Positions 48,685 through 62,200 are shown, numbered from the stretch's first letter. The stretch: 64,000 nt of DNA from Torreya grandis (GCA_037957365.1 JARHVA010004902.1:1116001-1180000); one strand, 5' to 3'. The notes: generated by a model from the letters alone, not told the origin. Translations and numbers: made by a program.

Positions 48685-48915
48685 GAGATATATACATTGA
48701 TTACCCCATATATTTCTAATCCCTACATCTTGTGTTATATATTCAAAAGATCATCTTTAGAGGTTTTACACCCAATCAAGGATATACACCTAGTGTCATC
48801 TATATATACATTGATTACTCCATATATTTCTAATACCTACACCTTGTGTTATATATTCAAAAGATCATCTTTAGAGGTTTTACACCCAATCAAGGATCTA
48901 CACATTTTCCAATTA
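48685..48915. repeat. 114-bp tandem duplication
   Basis: TATACATTGATTACYCCATA at 48,691 recurs at 48,805. Both are followed by TTGTGTTATATATTC, AAAAGATCATCTTTAGAGG and ACACCCAATCAAGGAT. A third partial AAGGATCTACACCCAATG follows. The + strand open frame 48,574-48,945 is due to this repeat. Confidence 0.92.
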
Positions 48916-48945
48916 AGGATCTACACCCAATGTCATCTTCCATAG

Positions 48946-50240
48946 CAAGAATAGAGTCATCTACAAGTTATAGTTCTCATTTTTCATATGAGAAGGTAAC
49001 ACACACATCTCCCACATAATACATAGCAAGCTCAAGAGACACATCTATGGGAATCTAGACAAAGGTGGTAGTTATCAATGAGGAGGAACCATCAAACAGA
49101 GAGCAGTGTGGAAATATGACATGAGAGGGAATGCCCTTGGTTGAGATAATGAGATCTCTGTAATAATCGCTCCAAGAGTGGAAAGGGTTTCAAATATTTA
49201 TGCAGTCTACATAAATCGTGCAACTCTCAGGGTCATTGCATGGGGGAATGCCCTTGGCTCCTACCACCAAAGATTTATTGCCATGCTTACCCTTCATGAA
49301 TGTCTTGTTTGAACGTTCAAAGAACGAAAATTGATGATCATTGTACACATCCTCATTGTCTTCCTCTAAATCTATAGCTACGTTTCTAACCCTAATGCCT
49401 AGGGTGTTTTTCAAAAACTACACTTAATTCAAACTAAATTCTTGAGCAACATCAAGTATTTTTAAGAAAAACCCAATACTCTAGTACTAAATAATAAAAA
49501 CAACATTAATCTTCAAAGTAGAACATTTTATTCTATTGGAACATTAATTGTACTTTGAACCTTACTTCGGAGAAGGGTTTTTCACCTTTGTACGGTCTTG
49601 GGCCGAGTTCAACATGTATAGAAGGCTGTTTGCAAAGCCAGGAGGATAGTAGAAGGAGCTTCAGGAGTGAAGCCAGTGTCTCATTTCTCCTTTCGAGAGC
49701 TAATCCTTTGTACCCTGTAAATTGTATGGTGTATTTGAAGGAAACAAGACAGATCTTTTTCCTTGCTAGATTTTTTCCCAAAACACTTAAGCGTAAATTG
49801 GTATATGCGATTTTGTCTTGTTCCTACATGTTCTGTTCAATTTCCCATTCATATAGCTTGAGTTCTGATAAACTGATTATGATTTTAATTTCTTTGCATT
49901 GCACATGAAGTATAGTTCTTGGTATAACAGCAATAGGGAGTAAAAATAAAACATTAACTTTTTGTGAAGGTCTATGTTGCTGAGCTGTCTCTGGAATATC
50001 TTGAACAATTTCGGATGCAGTGTGAGTGGATTATCACCACTCAGTGTGAATTTTCTGATGGTTTTATGATACCTTTTGTAAACATGGATGGGCCTTAAAG
50101 TGTTATTTTACATCTATGGAAAACACATAATAGATATAACAGCGAAAAAAGCATGCACATTTTAATGAAGAACAAATAAAAAAATTGTAGATTTCTTTTA
50201 CTTTGTTATGCAATGTGATTTTTGCCTGTAGCCAAGAAAT
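48946..50240. other. No recognised gene
   Basis: Slightly more balanced base composition than its surroundings. Frames at 49,190-49,414 (-) and 49,555-49,908 (+) have no motif that I recognise. Confidence 0.35.
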
Positions 50241-50250
50241 TCAAACAAGA

Positions 50251-50510
50251 ATGGGTAAATGGGGAGTAGCTACGACACTCTCAAAGTATCTATATGCTCG
50301 TTATCTAATTACTGATGTGCATTAATGTATTAACGAGATTTTGAATGGGTAAATGGGGAGTAGCTACGACTCTCTCAAAGTATAGTAGCTACAGCTACAA
50401 CTCTCTCAAGGTATTTGAATGCCTTGTCATCTAATTGCTGATGTGCATTAATACATTGTCATCTAATTACTGATGTGTATTAATGTATCAACGAGATTTT
50501 GTAAGATGGA
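50251..50510. repeat. 94-bp tandem duplication with partial third copy
   Basis: ATGGGTAAATGGGGAGTAGC at 50,251 recurs at 50,345. CTGATGTGCATTAAT and ATCTAATTACTGATG appear three times in the block, and ACGAGATTTTG closes both main copies. Confidence 0.88.
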
Positions 50511-50710
50511 AAGGATTTGCATTATAGAAAATGATCAGCCCTTTTTTTAAATTGAAAGCTTCATTTAAAGACAAATTGATTTGTCATGCAAAAATATATA
50601 TTTAAGACTTACCTTTTTTTTTATTATTCTATAAGAATCAGTTATAATGAAGAAGATATGCTTGTCTCAACAAGGTTTCTGATTTTTAGTTAATATCCAT
50701 TATAACCCAC

Positions 50711-50830
50711 TCTTACTTCAATAAAGTACGACCGGAGTGAGAGAGATCCTAAGGGTACAGATTTTAAATCTCAACCTGTAACTGGCAAGCACTCAGCCAA
50801 TGCCAATCATGCTACGAGCCACGCCCAAGC
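50711..50830 (-). repeat. Possible tRNA-derived SINE fragment
   Basis: On the - strand: GGGCGTGGCTCGTAGCATG, then TTGGCTGAGTGCTTGCC, then AGGTTGAGATTT, a spacing and wording like degraded box A and box B of a tRNA-related SINE head, followed by CTCTCTCACTCCGG. No clear poly(A) end or flanking duplication was found. Confidence 0.3.
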
Positions 50831-51324
50831 CATACATTTTGCAAAAACTCCAAAAAGAAAGAAAATGACTGCCTTCGTATAGAGCTTTACTTTACTGCTG
50901 TTTTGATTCCCTTTATTTCTGGACAAACCGGAAATTGTTTTTTACCTCATCGTTCGCTTAAAAAGAGGTAAATAATGTGTTTTTTTGAGATACGGGAGTC
51001 CTCTTTATTTCTGTTTCCCTGAGCAAGCTCAGAATTCATGGCAAGCGCATCTAAGTAATCTACTCTGAAAGTTGCCATCCAACCTCAGCAACTGAAGGTA
51101 GGGAAATTTGGTACTTTCCTAAACTTCAATTGTTCCTCCAGTTCCTTGTCTTTCGTAGCTTCAATATATACATATTTTTCTTCCTGCTTATTCAAGATTT
51201 CTATTGCAGTTCAAGAGAAGGCCATGGTCTCCTCTTTTTGACCGTCTAATTCTTATTGGTAAGCAGTTGCAGCTGAATGATCTTTTGCAGAAATATGTTC
51301 ACATCTAGTTGATCAGCCTTCAGC

Positions 51325-51462
51325 GTCTTTCAGATTATCTCGTATCTGTTACAGAGGGAGGAACTATTCTTAAAGTAGAAATTCCTCTAGAGAATGTGGA
51401 ATTCTGTATTGGGCATCTCAGGGAACGAGCTTCTATTTTTTTATGTCTATCCAAATATTAAG
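51325..51462 (+). other. Exon-like reading frame, unknown
   Basis: The + strand reads RLSDYLVSVTEGGTILKVEI, then PLENVEFCIGHLRERASIFL, then a stop near 51,459. The composition is protein-like in an otherwise frame-poor region, and an acceptor-like TTTCAG precedes ATTATCTC. A second piece (AAHRKLPASIDHVIIPR) lies at about 51,480-51,530. I recognise no family; it may be a decayed host exon. Confidence 0.25.
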
Positions 51463-51530
51463 ACAATAAGGGACTTGATTGCTGCTCACAGGAAACTTCC
51501 TGCATCCATAGATCATGTCATAATTCCCAG

Positions 51531-54464
51531 GTTCACTGTATATTTGCAATGATATTTTCGTCTATGCCCTGCTTACATTGTCCCATTCCATTCTACCTAT
51601 TTATAAAATTTGTTTTATTTTCCCAATAAAATCCTTGCAGGTCTGTAATAAATTTATGACCCTCCATCCTAACTGCACCATCGGAGCTACCTGTAAACCC
51701 ATACCAATCTACTTAGCAGTTGCCCCATAGCTGAAAAGAGATGTGATTCTCTGTTTTGGTAAAGCAGAGTTTTATAAAGAGAACAAGCATAAATCTGTAC
51801 TTATATCTCACTTGAAATTTATGATTGCTGATTTCATTTCATTTTTTGTGCATGATTAATTGTAATTGTGAAGCTAAAAACACTGGTGTTTAATAAATAA
51901 TTCAATAAAATATATATAATAATGTTTTGTAAAATATACTAATAAAATTGACACACAAGTTTGGGATTTCTTGTGAAACTTTTCATTTAATATTATGATT
52001 TGTATGCCATCTAAAATGTAGTTAACTAGCAATTTGCGCCAAAGGTGCAAGTTACGCCAGAAGGGATGGCGTACTTTTCATTTTTAGTAAAGTGGGATTT
52101 TGTAAAGGGAAATAATGTAAATTGATAGTTTACCTCACTCGAAACTTATGACCATTGACTTCGTCTCACCTTTTGTACATGATGCAATATGAACCTTAAG
52201 AAGATATACGTTCAAAATACCACTTGAAATACTTTGTAATTGTCGCTCACCATCATCCCTAAGCTAATCTTGAAATATTTCACTATTTGTATGTTTTGTA
52301 TGGCCTTGCCATTTATTCAAAAGATTTGAGTATAGTGTTTCCATGGTGTTTCCATATATTCTTACCCATGATATAATTGTTATAAGTGTCAATATATTGT
52401 TAGCGTGGATGAATGGATGTTATAATATAGATTTTGGGCTCTCAATGTCTTGTCCATGCATCAGTTCGATATAAATAATAAATATTAGTCAACATTAGGC
52501 TACCTTTGGTGGAGTGGTGGTGGCATATTTAGCAATGGATGGGCTAAAGCGAGGTGAAGCCAACGTAGAGAGTCGTTGCCGACCACCTCCAACATCGCTG
52601 TTGTTCTATTCTCCTGCACAACCATTCCTGTGGGTCAAACTTGAATGAGAATCCAATGCATTTGTCTTTCTCTCTTTTTTTTTAAATCATAGTTTGTCTT
52701 TTTGAAAAATTTAAAGCAAAGTGGGAAATGTTTGAAGTGGCGGGAACATTAAAGAGGAGTGGGAGACAAATGGTGTCGGTGGATGTAATTGCTAGTGGGG
52801 GACATAGTCATGGTGGAGATGATTGTGTGCGTGGACTATTTAACGGTGGGATTATAACCGATAATTTTTCATTGTTTTTTATAAAAACAATATCATGATT
52901 GAGGGTGATATAAGGGGAGAGGTTTTTTTAATTGCTTTACCACTTTAGAGCGAGGAAAAATGTATTGTCTTGTCATTTTATTTTATTTTGTTGGTGGTGA
53001 TCTTATTATCATTTTGATCTTGTTTATTGAAGATTGAAGGGTGAGGCCCAACATCACATGGCTAAGAGTCTTGTTTAAATAAATAATAATTTTTTTTATT
53101 TTTTTTTTCTGGTTTTATATTGTATAATTTTTTAATTTTTTTTTACATTCATGGATGTTTTTTTGGATGTGACTGACGTCTTATTTTGAGTGGGCTTTTT
53201 GTGTTACTTGTTGATCTCGTTCATGGATGCATTTTAGACAAAGGCTAACATCTAACTTTGAGTTTTTTTTGCAATTTTTTCTTACACAAAAATAAAATTG
53301 TGCCTTGAATTTTTTTTTACACTTTTTTGTCATGCCAAAAAGAAAATTGCTCAATTGGCCACCTCATTCGATCCCTTATGGCGACAAGTATTGTTACCCT
53401 CTACAACACATAATTTCGTTGATGAAGCCCAGTAGGTGAGGCCCAGTATAACAAGTGGTCAGACCCCCTCACGAAAAAACTCTTTTTCCACATCAATGTT
53501 GCTATTTTGTTTGCTTGCCCAATTGGCATTCTCTCCACTTCATCTAGTGTTCGCATTTTGTCGGACCATCCTCTACTCAATGTACTTTTGCAAAGTTTGT
53601 GTCTCCCCTAGGTTCCTTTCTTAATCCCTGCATCCTTCAGTGCAGACATCTCAAGCTCCCTTTCTTAGCACCTTGAGTTTTTTTGTAATTTTTCTCATGA
53701 CAAAAAAAAATACTCCTCCATTGTAAATGAGTATCTTATCGACACTTGTATGCCAAAACCCATATGAGACCATTTATCTTTCAATTGTATTTTCCTTGAT
53801 TGTATCTTCGACATCTATCACCCCTACCACCAAACTCTGACAGTGTTAGAGCAATTGGAGTATATGTGGGATGATGTTCGAGTAGTGGTTGTATTTACTC
53901 TTACATATCTTGGTTTGTGTACTTCTTGGCATTCTTTTAGCTTCTGATTAGGTTTGCAGGATAGCTTCTCCAACCATGTTATGGATCCATTGCGCCTTGA
54001 AGTCCTTCTTTGCTTCTTGGTGACCTTGTCACCACTTCTGTCAGCTTCATCCACAAAGACATGCATTGCTACCTTCTCTTAGTTTAGCATTGAGAGGGGT
54101 GTTTAGGCAATGCTTTCTTGGGTTCATTTCACCGCACATTACCTTGGCATCCAGTGTTTACTTTGAACGATCCACATATTCAACACCATTTCCTACATCA
54201 TTTGGCGGTTACAGCGACTTGACATCCATGCATTTTGATAAGATGGATTGGCATCCATAGGGACACTCGGCTTCAACACTTCTTTAGGGGAGTCTATGAC
54301 TTTTTTTCATCCTCTCATAGGGGGGAATTTTTTCCTACAAAATTTCTCTTTCTCTCTTGTGCTTGAGGGGATCATTTTGCACATGAGTACGTCATCGAGT
54401 CTTGTTATCGGAACCCATTATTTTTTGCACATTTTTAGTTTATTTTCGTCCTAAGTTTCACTTA
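51531..54464. other. No recognised gene
   Basis: Many T-rich runs (53.1-53.35 kb). Region 53.4-54.46 kb could be internal sequence of the element whose LTR may start at 54.47 kb, but no domain is readable. Confidence 0.35.
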
Positions 54465-54871
54465 AGGGGGGTATTGGTGTGAAAAGGGTCCTCATCCAAA
54501 CTAGTTTTACCTTTGAGTCCCTTTCACACTTCTCCACTTTAAGCTTGCTTAGGCTCCTAATTATTTATACATATGATTAGCTCTTAATGTGGTGTGTGCA
54601 TATTATGTTGTCATACCCACTATGACGACCACTCTCACTCACTTATAAATTAGCCACTCTTGGATTGCATCCAAGCCAAATGGGGAAGTCAAGGAGAGTG
54701 TAGAGGAGATTCACTTGTATAATCTGCTTATGAGTAATAAAGTATTTGCTTAGTCTTGTGTGAAATGCATTAATGGCTTCTATTGTGGTAATGAACTCTC
54801 AGAGAGATCGTGGGTGGGTTTTCATAATCTATCAAGATTTAATTTCATTTGATATATTTTTCTATTTTAGC
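54465..54871 (+). repeat. Possible PPT and 3' LTR of a decayed LTR element
   Basis: AAGGGGGGTA (54,464-54,473) is followed by TTGGTGTGAAAAGGG. Within the next ~400 bp there is a TATA-like ACTTATAAATTAG (about 54,640) and GAGTAATAAAG (about 54,730) in the order expected of U3-R. A TTTTAGCA end near 54,871 is a possible right border. No partner LTR lies in the window. Confidence 0.35.
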
Positions 54872-56780
54872 ACCTTGATTTAGATTAAATTGCATTTGTT
54901 TTATTGGTGATCTAATTGTTGGGTAGTAGATCCAAAATAATCCTTTCTAATTGGAATAAATAAAAACTTTGCAGTTTATGATATTAAGTGCAAATGACAA
55001 CTAAAAGATATCATCAGTTTATGATATTTTTTTGTTTGAAATAGATTAGTAGACATTATTATTATTTGTATGTATTTGTGGGCATGTTAAGTGTCAATGG
55101 GCCCGATGTTATTATTCATCGACCAAGCTTTCAAAGCAAAGTTTTGTGCTTTTGTTCACTGACCAAGCTTTCAAAGTAATGTTCGATGCAAAAATGGCTA
55201 CAATAGTTTGAAATATTTATTTTGGAGTCTTCTTCTTAGCCCAAATACTTAAGGGAGCTCAACAAGAGCTATACAATAATACTAAAATTTTCTAAAATTT
55301 GAAGGGGGAAGAAGATGAGTGAGGCAGAGGTGGTGATGTTTTGCTTTGAATTTATCTACTTTACCACCAACATCACCCCGTTGTCTCTGCAATGGGTGAT
55401 GCCCTGTCTTATAACAAATTAAGAATCCCAAGCCAAACTATACCAAGAGATTGTAGGCATTGTGGGAAAGGGAGGGAGAGCCATAGAAGAAGATGATGTA
55501 TAGAAACCATGAGATGATTACAAAATGCTGAAGAGATTGAATTTACTTTATAGGTAATTTGAGGTGATGGAGATATTTATTGCTATCACTAGCGATATAA
55601 GATATTCATTCTGACTTGGGAAGACAATATCTAATCATCATAAATGGACATCTTTCATTGAAAGTAATATTTCTACATCTAATTACCATCTTATTTCCAT
55701 TGCATGTCACACTAAAGATTGTTGGAAACAACTGTTGAAAACTGTTGGACATTTGTAAAACTATGAGGTGAATATTCCCTCTTGGCATCTCAATGGAATG
55801 CCTCTGATGTAACAACCAAAAAAATTGCTTTGTTAACAACAAAATAAACCTCTTTTCTAGTCATGATTGTGTATGCTTTGTTTCAGATGTCACTTATCTT
55901 AGGATACAAAGATCATTAAGATGGAATCATGTTATGTCTAGTTAAATATTTGTGTTGAAGAGGATTGTTTTAGAAGTTGTCAAACATAGATATAATTTGC
56001 ACATTTTTTCTAAGGGAAGTGTATATGGGTTTATAAATTCCTAACCATTGATGCTTTTTAAATTTTAAAGCCTCTTTGAAGCATGGTCATTATTTTTATT
56101 TTATTAGTACATGTTGCACAAGTACTATTGTCTTCAGTTGTTGTTATTAATTAACATTGGAGATTGTGCCCAACAAATACAATTTCATTCCCCATAAAAA
56201 TCATTTTTTTTTTACAATGTTCAAATGAAATTTTTTATTATTTACCTGATTGACAATAACCAATGATTAAACCAGTTTTACTTTGTCCAATGAAATCCTT
56301 TTATTTTTTAATGAATTTAATTGTTTTATTTATATGGTGATTGACTTGTGCATTATATAAAGAGCACCAAATATGATAGGTATATGTGGAAAAGCAAATT
56401 GGTGGGTACACATGGTACTTAAACTACACCCCCACTAATGTAAAATGGTTGGCTCGAACAGTAATGTAAACTTGGAAAATATTATGGAAGTGGTGCAATT
56501 TACATACCACACAAAATCGGTTGGAAATTTGACTGAAATTGAAAGCTAAAAGGTATGATGAACATCAAACCATAAATCTTAATGAGAATAGAGAGGTTTA
56601 CCATGGTTCCTCTTTTTACTCTATTTCTTGTGCTTGAATCATTCTAGTGTATCATTATTAATCTCATAATAGAATAAGGATTTTTACAAATCACCTAGTA
56701 TCCCACTACTATTAATTTAATTTTTTTGTAAAATTTGGAAATAGAGAAGCATGATCATTAAGAATTTGATTTTTTTATTT
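54872..56780. other. No recognised gene
   Basis: AT-rich; only short shadow frames. Confidence 0.4.
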
Positions 56781-56946
56781 TTGTCGCTTCTTTCGTGTTT
56801 ATTATGTGCAGCTTGACCTATAACCCTATGGTTGTTAAAATTGTCTTTAGAAAAGCATGGCATTTGCCAAAAAAACTGAATAAAGCCAAAGAAAAAATAA
56901 TTATGTGTGGATGTTTCACCAACACATGTAAAATTAAAGTCAATTA

Positions 56947-58170
56947 ATGCAAATTGAAGTAATAATCCCACATGAGGATATCTTAGTGAGCTTTGATGTT
57001 GTGTCACTTTTCACTAAGATTCCTCTAGTCAACTCAATCTTAATCATTCGCAATCAAGTGGATGATGAAACCACCTCCCTTATCTCTTTATGTCTGAAAA
57101 CTACTTTCTTTTCATTTCAAAGGGTCTTCTATGAATAAATAGAGGGTGTTGCAATGGGCTCCCCTCTCTTTCCTATAGTGTCCACCCTATTTATGGAATA
57201 TTTTGAGGACCGTGATCTAAAATCCTTCCCGTTAAAACCAACTTGGTGGAAAAGAAATGTAGATGACACCCATGTCAATTGGCCACATGGTTTAGAGAAC
57301 CTAGAGGCTTTCCACACACACTTGAACAAAGCGGTCAATTCCATCAAGTTCACCAAGGAGTTAGAATCAGAAGGCAGTCTTCTACTCTTAGATGTCCTCC
57401 TTTCTAGGAAGTGTGATGGTTCCTTCGCATGCACTGTCTATCACAAGGCTACCTACACTAATCTCTACCTTCATGCTAAATCGCACCACCACCCCTCTCA
57501 AAAAATGGGGGTCCTCAAAACCTTAGCCAATAGAGCTTTTAGAATTTGTGATAATGAACATCTAGAGGATGAGCTCAAATAGTTATTTGAGGTGTTCAAA
57601 TTGAATGGCTATATAGGCAAACAGATTACTAAAGCCTTCAAATTAGCTAAGGACTCACTTACCAAACCTAAAAGTTTTAATGACAACTTGAACCAACCCA
57701 TAGCTTTCCTCTCATATGTGGAAGGAATTTTCGATAAAATTTCCAAATTACTTAAGAAAAACAACATCCACACAACCTTTCTCCCCCCCAAAAAACTCAA
57801 AAGTCTTGTCAAGTCATCTAAAGATAAATTAGAACCAACTCTTAAGAGCAGGGTCTACAGAATTGATTGTTCTTGTGGGGTTTCATATATCAGTGAGACG
57901 GGTCATTCCATTAGCACAAGAGTCAGTGAACATGTTATAGATATCAACAAGTAAAGGTTCATTAATTCAGCCTTAGTAGAACATTCTTTCAAAACAAGAC
58001 ATCATATCTACACAAAAGATACCAAGGTTCTAGCTATAGAGAATAATTTCTTGAAACATTGTATGAGAGAAGCGATTAAAATTCTTAAATTTGACAATAA
58101 CCTCAATAGAGATGGTGAGCTAGATTTAAACCAATCCTGGAAACCTATTATTAACTTGATCAAAAAGTGA
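56947..58170 (+). pseudogene. Penelope-like retroelement: RT fragment plus GIY-YIG domain
   Basis: One + frame of 408 codons, closed by TGA (58,168-58,170), with three internal stops: TAA 57,136, TAG 57,580 and TAA 57,952. Reverse transcriptase motifs: ILVSFDVVSLFTKIP (catalytic Asp at 56,995-56,997); IEGVAMGSPLFPIVSTLFME; and VDD at 57,259-57,267, where a Tyr is expected before it and Asn is found; then FTKELESEGSLLLLDVLLSR and HHHPSQKMGVLKTLANRA. The C-terminal part is a GIY-YIG-type domain (from about 57,848: VYRIDCSCGVSYISETGHSI, then STRVSEH), with Gly of YIG changed to Ser but the Arg and His kept. It closes with ALVEHSF and NRDGELDLNQSWKP. RT joined to GIY-YIG is diagnostic of Penelope-like elements, which nick the target and reverse-transcribe in place. 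Upstream, 56,780-56,946 shows only weak frame-shifted resemblance, so the copy is 5'-truncated or decayed. Confidence 0.92.
57848..57951 (+). pseudogene. GIY-YIG endonuclease-like domain of the Penelope-like element
   Basis: VY, CSCG, YIS, ETGHSISTR and EH match the order GIY (here VYR), Cys pair, YIG, then G-x3-R-x3-H. In the intact family this domain nicks the target DNA. Two changes, Gly to Ser in YIG and Arg to His after ETG, are each one transition away from the usual codon. The following codon at 57,952 is TAA. Confidence 0.85.
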
Positions 58171-58189
58171 TGACTAAATCCATCTAGGC

Positions 58190-59210
58190 CTCCCCCTTTT
58201 CTATTCCATTACCCATATTTTCTATCTGTTATTCTTAAACCTATTTTTATCATTTTATTTATTATTCAAATCTTCAATTTATAACTTATTATTAGTAATT
58301 TGGATTGTAATTTAAGCTTTTAGTTATAGGACATGACTCTCAATTTATTATTTATAACACATAATTATAATTTGTAATTTGTAATTTATATGATAAAAAA
58401 CTCAATTAGAAAAATATAAACTCTTAATTTATCATGTATAATTTGTAAGGTATAACTCTAATTGTTGATTTATAATTAATAATTCACACTCTTATTCAAT
58501 TTATAATTTTTAATAATAATAATTTGTAATTATAAACTATAATTCAATTTAGCTTTCTCGAACTCTCAATTTATCATGTATAATTTATTATGTATAACTC
58601 TAATTCATTATGTATAACCCTAATTTATAATTTATAATTCACACTCTCAATTTAATTTTTGGATTATAATTAATTACAAAATATATATATATACTTAATA
58701 ATACCAATTCTTAATTTTATAAATTATATCTCAATTTAACTTTGAACTCATATTTCGTCTTTATAATTTTATAAGCAGTAGTATTTTTTTAAGTTACAAT
58801 TCAGATTTGGGTACTCAAAATTTAACTTACAAATCATGAATTTTAATTTACATCCTATAACTCTTAGCTTTAAGTTATATTTCTTAACACCTACTGGTTT
58901 TTTCTATTTTGTAACTTCTAATTAAGAATTTATAATGATAATCTTTTATGATTCAGTAAAAAAAAAATTGTAAATATAATTACAAACAATGAAAATTTTA
59001 ACATATAGTTAAACAATATTAATATTAACAACTAAAATCTATTATAATTAATATGATACAATTATAAACTCAACTGTTAGTTCACCATTACAACTTTTAT
59101 AAAAAGTTCAATTCATAAATAAGAAATTATGATTTATATTTTATGAATTTATAATTTTCACTCATATTTTAATTATTTATAATTCTTAAATTCAATTTTG
59201 ACTTTTCAAC
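58190..59210. repeat. Very AT-rich tract of ATAATTTATAA-type words
   Basis: Starts about 20 bp after the Penelope-like frame. Words such as AATTTATAATT, GTATAACTCTAATT and TTTGTAATTTATA recur for about 1 kb with no fixed period. It may be the element's 3' region or independent AT-rich repeat. Confidence 0.6.
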
Positions 59211-62200
59211 TCTAATCATCCTTGATTCATTGACATATTTGGGCTTTATTGTCATTTCATTTTTTTCTCTTCGTGATGATAATTCATGGAATATGAACGA
59301 AAACATCAATTGAAAAACTCTCACACAATTTTTTGTTCTTAATTTACAAAATTCTTTAAAGAGAGAATAAGGAGAAACTGAAAACTAAGTAGAAACCATT
59401 GAAATGAGAACGAATCGAAGGGAAAATAAGGAGAGGCTAAAATCCTAAGTAGAAACCATTGAAATGAGAGTGAACCAACTGCATGTTAACTCAAACTGGG
59501 ATGAAGTTGAAGGGTTCAGAGTTCATAATGTATCCATCTCCCTTCGCACAATAAAATTTTTGCTTATCCACTATTTATCATTTTTTAAAGATTTTTTTTG
59601 GGACTGTTTTCCATTAGGGCCACAAAAAATATGTACTAAAAGCTAACATCATTTATCTCAAAAAAATGAAGTGCAAGCTAATTAAAACAAAAATAATGAC
59701 CCAACGAATTGAATTTGTTTTAAAAAATCACTTCTCTAAACTGTAAAAACTATCACCTCTTTGTACTATGTATCAATTTTCCATTGGCTACATTATGAAA
59801 ATCAAATGGATCAGTAGATCAATGGCCATCGAATCCATCTAACAACTAACAATCCAACAAAACAAAGAAGATAGAGAGCTCGCTCAAGATAATCAATAGT
59901 TACTATGTGTTCGTACCTTTGGCATGTGTTATCAACATGTTTCAACATGATCTTTCTTACAACTGTGAACTACCCCATGGAATGATATATGTCCCTTCCC
60001 CTAATATTGTGTCATTTCACTACCTGTTTTGGACTTTCACTCATCATATATACCATCTACTTGATTCAAGGGCATGTTTTCTATTTAGTATATGGTCTTC
60101 ATTTTTCATTGGTGGGATTTAACTCTCTGTATGGCCCCTTATTTGTCATAGGGAATAATCCTATATGACAATGAATAATTTAGTTATAATTGACTTCTTT
60201 GTTTGTAAATAGCCTCTATCTCACTAGGCAACAGGAATATTTCTATGGCATGACAGGTCTCCAAATCCTATCAGTAATAACCATCAATTTTATAAGCATT
60301 CCAAGCCTATGGGTCATGGACATATGTTAGTTTTTCCGTGCTTGCCCATACCTTCACTGCAACACACAAATATTTTAAGTATTTACATACGATCAAAATG
60401 TTTAGGGAGTTTCTATATTTATTTGATGAGAGCATATAAATTTCAAAATAAACTTAAATTAGAATAACACTTTAGAATTGGTAGAAATGAGTGTCAAGGT
60501 TTTTTAAATTAGAAATCCATTTGCATATTTATTAATTAATGATAAAGTATAAATATGATTTACAATTAAAATAATTATCAGTTAATATTTATGATAAAAA
60601 AGTGGATATTGAGTTAATGATTAATCGAACTAATTTGAATTATTGTATGGACATTGAGGGATATCTACTCCACCAAAGTTGTTTTAGGCTTGCATCGACC
60701 TAATCCTTTATTTTGTCACCTCTCAATAATTGAACTTTAGCAAAAATTTTGTGAGCAAATATTCTCTACCAACTAAACTTCACAAATTGAATTTTAATAT
60801 TGATGTTATTTATATAGTATATAGTTTTCTTTTTCCTAAACACATTATACACACACACACACTAAGTAGTGACTTCCAAAATCCGATGAACCCTCCATTA
60901 CAGTATGAAAGATATGATTGTGTAGACAACTAAAAAAGGCCCTAACACATGTATTAGTCATTAATTTGCATGTTTTTAATGTAATTTTTTATTTGTCAAT
61001 TTTTTTTCCAAATTGGGCCTTATTCGTCATCTATCGATTCTAGATGGTCCATGAACCTCTTCTTGACCCCTCTTTTTTTCTCTCTCTCCCTTGCTCTCTC
61101 ATGTTTTAGGGTCTATGTTTGTAACTCCCCTAGCTCTCATTGGCTTTATCTAGCACACCCCTAGGGTTCCTAGGCAATTCTTTTTATCTTCACCAAGTTA
61201 AAGTGCACTCCCTTGGTCCACCATTTCTCACCTTTAACCATTGGAATTTTGTTTAGGTGTGAATAAGAACCTAATTTTATTTTAGTTATTTCTAAATACA
61301 CTTACATAGTAATTCACACATCTAGAAATCACACATGAGATTATATGCATTCTATTGAGCACTCACATACATTGTATAGAGATAAAGTAATCATTAAAAC
61401 ATTTATCATTGTTTCAAATTAGTATTTCGGATGGAAAACTTTTGGAGCACAACCTAGGGTTTTTTATATCTCCAAAGTTATTTTCACTTATGCAATTTAT
61501 TTCTCAATGACATTTTCCTATAGTGGTTTCCATTGTTAGGGAGATAATAATTAGATAGTGTTGTATAATCCTACTTACCCTCAATACAGGGTCTTAAGCT
61601 CACATTGTTTTCCTTAAGCTTCGTATATCACAAGCATTCTAGGGAAAGGATAAGAAAGCTTGTTTTGTTGGTAATATATGTTGAAACATGCAAATTAGAG
61701 TGAGGAAGCATGTGATCCAAACAAGGTGAACATAGTTATAAAAATATTTCAAAGCATTTTTGTCATATGTCTAAAACTATATAACTATCCAAAACATCCT
61801 TGATTCTTGGTGCCTATCCAAATCATCCCCAACACTATGTACATTTGTCTCTGATCAATTTTAGATTTCTTACTAAGGTTTGCAGTAATATGTACAACAC
61901 ATTTACATGTTCAAATTTAGGTCGCTATCACTGGATCATGATTTATTCAAGATAAGTATTAAAACCCTACGTAAATGTTTTATTATTTAATTTAGAAATA
62001 TTAAATAGGAATTATGGTTGTGTTGTATATGGGTTATGATGATTAATTAAATGTAGTTTTTTAATTTATGTTGCATTTAGTTGTAATTTATATATTTGCA
62101 TTACATTTTGGTGAACCCACATTGTCCTACACCTCCTAAGGTTAGATCTACCTCGTATTGTCTTATATCTCAACTTTTCTATGTTTCATAGGGTTAATTA

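Noticed and set aside
48574..48945. 123-codon open frame
   Set aside because: Its length comes from a 114-bp tandem duplication; composition is that of AT-rich non-coding DNA.
57129..57812. - strand open frames opposite the Penelope-like element
   Set aside because: Antisense of the RT; no motif of their own.
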